DNA of 64,000 nucleotides from positions 1 to 64,000 of the forward strand of contig OZ025806.1 in the NCBI GenBank assembly GCA_964019425.1, given 5' to 3'. Below the pieces are notes generated by a model. That model was not told the origin of the DNA, did not search any database, and was given only the letters and a program-made list of their open reading frames with translations. This DNA comes from Flectonema sp. DT1601. Lineage: Eukaryota; Euglenozoa; Diplonemea; Diplonemida; Diplonemidae. This document shows positions 63,801 through 64,000 of the stretch, one piece after another (the first letter of the stretch is position 1; every line of letters starts with the position of its first letter). The translations under genes and the position numbers were made by a program.

Positions 63801-64000
63801 CGGAATCGATTCGTCGTCTGAGGAATACGTTGGGGGAGAGCAAGAGATAGCATTCGATGGAGTACCCGCAGGGCATCTCAGCATCTGTGTCTTCGGTGGG
63901 CATTGGGAGACCAAGTCCGACACATCACTCACCTTCCCCATGATGTTTCGATCAATATTTTTCCTTGCTTTCTTCAAGAACGCTTCTTTCTTTTTCTTGT
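54828..64000 (-). CDS. Giant RTX-like protein, copy 2 (N-terminus beyond window)
   Basis: The frame is open from the window edge to TAG at 54828 (about 3057 codons) and is the intact counterpart of copy 1. It covers the part from the Lys-rich helical stretch through the whole RTX-like array, with calcium-binding GGDGNDLI, GGAGDDEI and similar nonapeptides. It continues through the KKDKKDNKDNK linker and into the His-rich tail (YHHHNHYHHD and HSSHHHGRHSHG). No in-frame TGA, TAA or TAG interrupts it, which also shows the standard code. RTX proteins fold into beta-rolls on binding calcium outside the cell; an extracellular matrix, wall or adhesive role is inference. Confidence 0.92.
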   Translation of the reverse strand, partial: KKKKEAFLKKARKNIDRNIMGKVSDVSDLVSQCPPKTQMLRCPAGTPSNAISCSPPTYSSDDESIPYEVLILRVQRWSFDGVCEVISQARTVNLDKVDEINAATDSLHKEAVEKMTAVAEKAHEFLDDFIDDANTVGDNINEGKWNRDFKNSPAEIKNGAGFTGIRQVQEDLPPARSDKTFSYNTCSGRIEKSGFSGFGSDSLVLVDTAHLTLTCGHGSNPAPLVITGLPENTKLDLTINSVVPVIVEIYSNGDIGEMKIQGSFRTQLVIHSANEGGDIVVGKNPFGEESVLGLNPAVSSRALTFSQIHEMTIRLAQIQSENVIIEDSNIPINVYSTSSTEYVKLGKNRNTQRVRGLVSLHGDVSNVNLVADNTEGTTGVSGSFKQSLLTGLTGSGVALPGFASVVGEVTIMLPENHANSFTVLKGAPRFLLTGGDFVDDVTLIGMSYYSVLSLGDGNDALTISQDDGFTTVDSGAGYDTLHMTGDCNNQACIMTQTKVIGAGSSIGAVLEFLNFEISEVDLTRGVVKEEITTRGVVNEDIATTTTHDDIVNVQGVLIPTTVWLGIGDNTISISSRSMLGTQTDADTAQLPRGDLSSVVAKLTLNCGVDGRNRLLVSDHGGEDAKTVEVDVDHVTSIDKGNVEAIGSIKGLTGSGDIWFTGSSFSRGIAIWTGKGDDKVTVSGIYADGVAALYTGSGNDEVDIDLQSGVTMACHTGPGEDVIRAESTTIPLVLLGGSGGDAIFPGQSEDLVFGDNGFASYGNDAFELGNLHGFDSPPPAGGGDAALLREAVCEEGGEGKDVITSTDGSHDVIFGGGGDDKITTGIGADIIFGDSGSASFNEQSLATSLRSGAEAGGSDVISSGSSEDIIIAGGGDDHVVSTLGDDIVLGDHGSVELEYVAGIRRVLEIHAFPAGLLQGKDEISSGNGDDTVLGGNGRDLINSGDGADIVFGDHGLISFDGTTSVITSTNYTEIGHGNRDIIHSEDGSDVIFGGQGGDEVDSGLGDDTVFGDFGRVVYRRATSFYEMESVAGVDQDADDDIVASGGSDKIFGCEGADRMDGGSGSDVIFGDHGRVHSTIEIGTVEYESSYHRVGGNDSIDAGTGDDFVFGGQGPDYIEGKRGDDTIFGDHGSVTLSGESMLATSSSPYVSLSVTGGADVIKSHAGNDVVFGGGYNDEIDSDTGDDVVFGDSGWILVNLTSPEMEFSSTFGDNFLCGDDRIHTGSGNDYVVGGSGDDKIFTHSGDNLVFGDNGNMQINLESQYTSMTSLFSYTAGKDTIESPFGNSIIFGGSSSDQITASSGKSIIFGDHGTLTRTPLETQLESLFGDESDGGDDTISTAEGADIILGGQGSDTIEASSGENTIFGDHGKVTIDARETVLEAIFGEDSQGSGDQIATLGGSDMVFGGQGSDVIAAGSGDNVVFGDFGMINKSVGISEFATLFAEWGGDDSIVTLAPGSQKVFGGARDDVVSTSSGNDIIFGDFGEILLIVGDGAETRIRTLNGSKGLDSGPFPEGGRDSITTSNGDNVILGGQSEDYILTAGAGNDVIFGDFGEVVVVDGAGKVMRTLDEPSSEGGSDNITSSKGDNVVFGGQSSDLITTTGSGDNVVFGDFGKVTVTAALTTYESTAAEHGGGDHIRTLVGEDHIFGGAADDVITTGLGSDVVFGDFGRVRFSADSKSIESISTEPVLGGTDTIETSEGDDIIIAGQHGDQVFSHGGLDWVLGDHGIVESNRTMRMVSSSAFTSGGADTVDSGTGDDYVIGGFDGDVLSGNDGHDFIFGDNAVIVLPSNSSEPRRFLPTSPTTNEPAHDDVISGGAGNDFIVAQQGRDKVNGNGGHDMIFGDHAEAALLSSDERILYAASVFPTPEKVANNDELFGDDGEDYIFGGDGGDSVSGGNGLDVILGDHGMFDRDHPDQHKYESIFTTSENGGNDVLNGGEGDDIILGQQGSDTINGGNGDDDITGGHDVLHGADSADVIYGGSGSDVVLGDNGRILRQIEVSPSSENSTSTSSTSTSTSTSTCDAAVVGPPGAPYSHAIRWARYFDEMEVEYEALNSILRTVQRYDDIDLVEGDDEIHGGDGQDVLHGQRGNDFISGGAGDDEIYGELGSDTLHGDGGQDTILGDTGSILRSFLENGRPRLNPITGSWHRNIVLEDVSYLKYISETSKTHVFSEDEALSVLNLDVLVSFGTFNTTSGTKHMTSVTAWETMIAGLELVKAGDDEIHGGDGNDWLIGQRGADKIFGDDGEDVIYGDDVSSSYYYDSCVPLVLKTLRILPGDDASAFPVEIGFFGEVIHTPLQILPEQVTRSHAMRAFEDSAIATTFADEYLLMLGAAGVGDLVRTDFSELSLRPHVSMIPDAARHVDELFGSDELHGGAGNDLITGDTAFYHAFLNLEVPELVTLREVAAARWDEIEVRWALISADAGTLEHQRGKYGLPNVTRIGNDQIYGDGGNDTLIGDALEGFIDVVQFGDLEFDSMVDTVTQLMYIFNDYETIAVDTAHFLYELHHSIITSLYDLRETQERAPLHEFHFSNDVINGGDGNDLITGDTSVLVTKGVAGSVATYSFGGEFDPSLFTRNVFSDVLHLMAHQLHDHVVADFDASPEIPNIHDRTMWNLLPKTTWGSDTAHGGDGDDSLIGDYSLVSVTTFDGYLFGPSGHNRHRKISDVQDGHLQKIVKLLEDRLVNPKHKGNYRHTPYRNGDFEWLASLTWFDIRGTFVEGSTDDDDNDGDNKDFTDWWDWDKDHEDRSRGTETQWWKKRDKKDKKDNKDNKDNKGKKTPAKPRYVSPAHIVVEPESELSLSDFLYGEGGNDLVVGWNAATVITLWKLTNTVIVTDDKFYDLTHDSFHHSHWKRVAHYKSCHKDTPFGANTLSGGEQHDIIIKDRDDTVLDTKKVYTRWGWHWDDDWDDQHHHHSIAEHLAQTYLDAVHKTCLNELSLDGVLAINAPLYSHDRYYRVWWGNGVFGIGTFGNLYRYKNHHHRVLNYYNRYSYHAYLWGYGWTGHFGRPLHYLHHDDDYHHHNHYHHDVWSYGHSSHHHGRHSHGWRGDNDDHHDWWDRWSF

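Larger units (their letters stand above)
52841..64000. repeat. Tandem duplication, unit 2 (runs off the window)
   Basis: It repeats unit 1 from its break point. The gene parts differ at only a few bases (for example Arg/Trp in a shadow frame near 60660) apart from the indel cluster. Such identity means a recent duplication or ongoing gene conversion. Confidence 0.93.

Noticed and set aside
41138-64000. Bacterial contamination because of RTX repeats
   Set aside because: The gene has a clear spliceosomal intron, AT-rich eukaryotic flanks and lies on the same contig as a 5S gene, LINEs and piggyBac.

Overview
The window is eukaryotic nuclear DNA. It has a Pol III-type 5S rRNA gene, a tRNA-like gene, LINE, Penelope-like and DNA-transposon copies, and at least two genes with convincing phase-0 introns. 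Codon use is standard: no in-frame TGA occurs in more than 3000 codons of the giant gene although Trp is common. The lineage cannot be fixed from the sequence; a microbial eukaryote or marine organism would fit.

Layout. 1-11263 is an almost perfect satellite of the octamer TTTGCGGG. 11.4-13.7 kb is a DNA transposon with about 190-bp inverted repeats, a 606-aa transposase and a 4-bp target duplication. 14.05-14.17 kb is a 5S rRNA gene, with a 5'-truncated LINE just upstream. 16.0-17.7 kb is a decayed piggyBac. 18.15-18.22 kb is a tRNA-Cys-like gene, followed by a short LINE copy and then a full-length 6.2-kb LINE (18.9-25.07 kb) in the same site. 25-27 kb is non-coding, with a foldback element and a three-unit islet of the octamer. 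27.0-32.9 kb holds a two-exon HNH nuclease gene whose intron carries a Penelope-like RT element, and a second element with the same ends that carries a P-loop NTPase/nuclease-like gene. 33.4-36.5 kb has a piggyBac remnant and a TA-flanked transposon set between two poly-G runs.

36.8-64.0 kb is a head-to-tail tandem duplication (offset about 15.2 kb over the genes) of a giant minus-strand gene. The gene encodes a secreted protein of about 4390 aa, built from a signal peptide, Gly/Lys/Glu repeats, a long RTX-like calcium-binding array and a His/Asp/Trp-rich tail. The left copy is complete except for four clustered 1-nt indels. The right copy runs off the window. A third copy survives only as a 5' stub at 36.82 kb.

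Standouts: (i) the LINE has ORF1 and ORF2 in one frame, separated only by TGA-CTAG and followed by a textbook 2A peptide; (ii) its RT has a PDZ-like insertion; (iii) all LINE 3' ends sit at Pol III gene starts; (iv) an NTPase/nuclease gene shares element ends with a Penelope-like RT element; (v) a eukaryotic giant RTX gene is in tandem array.
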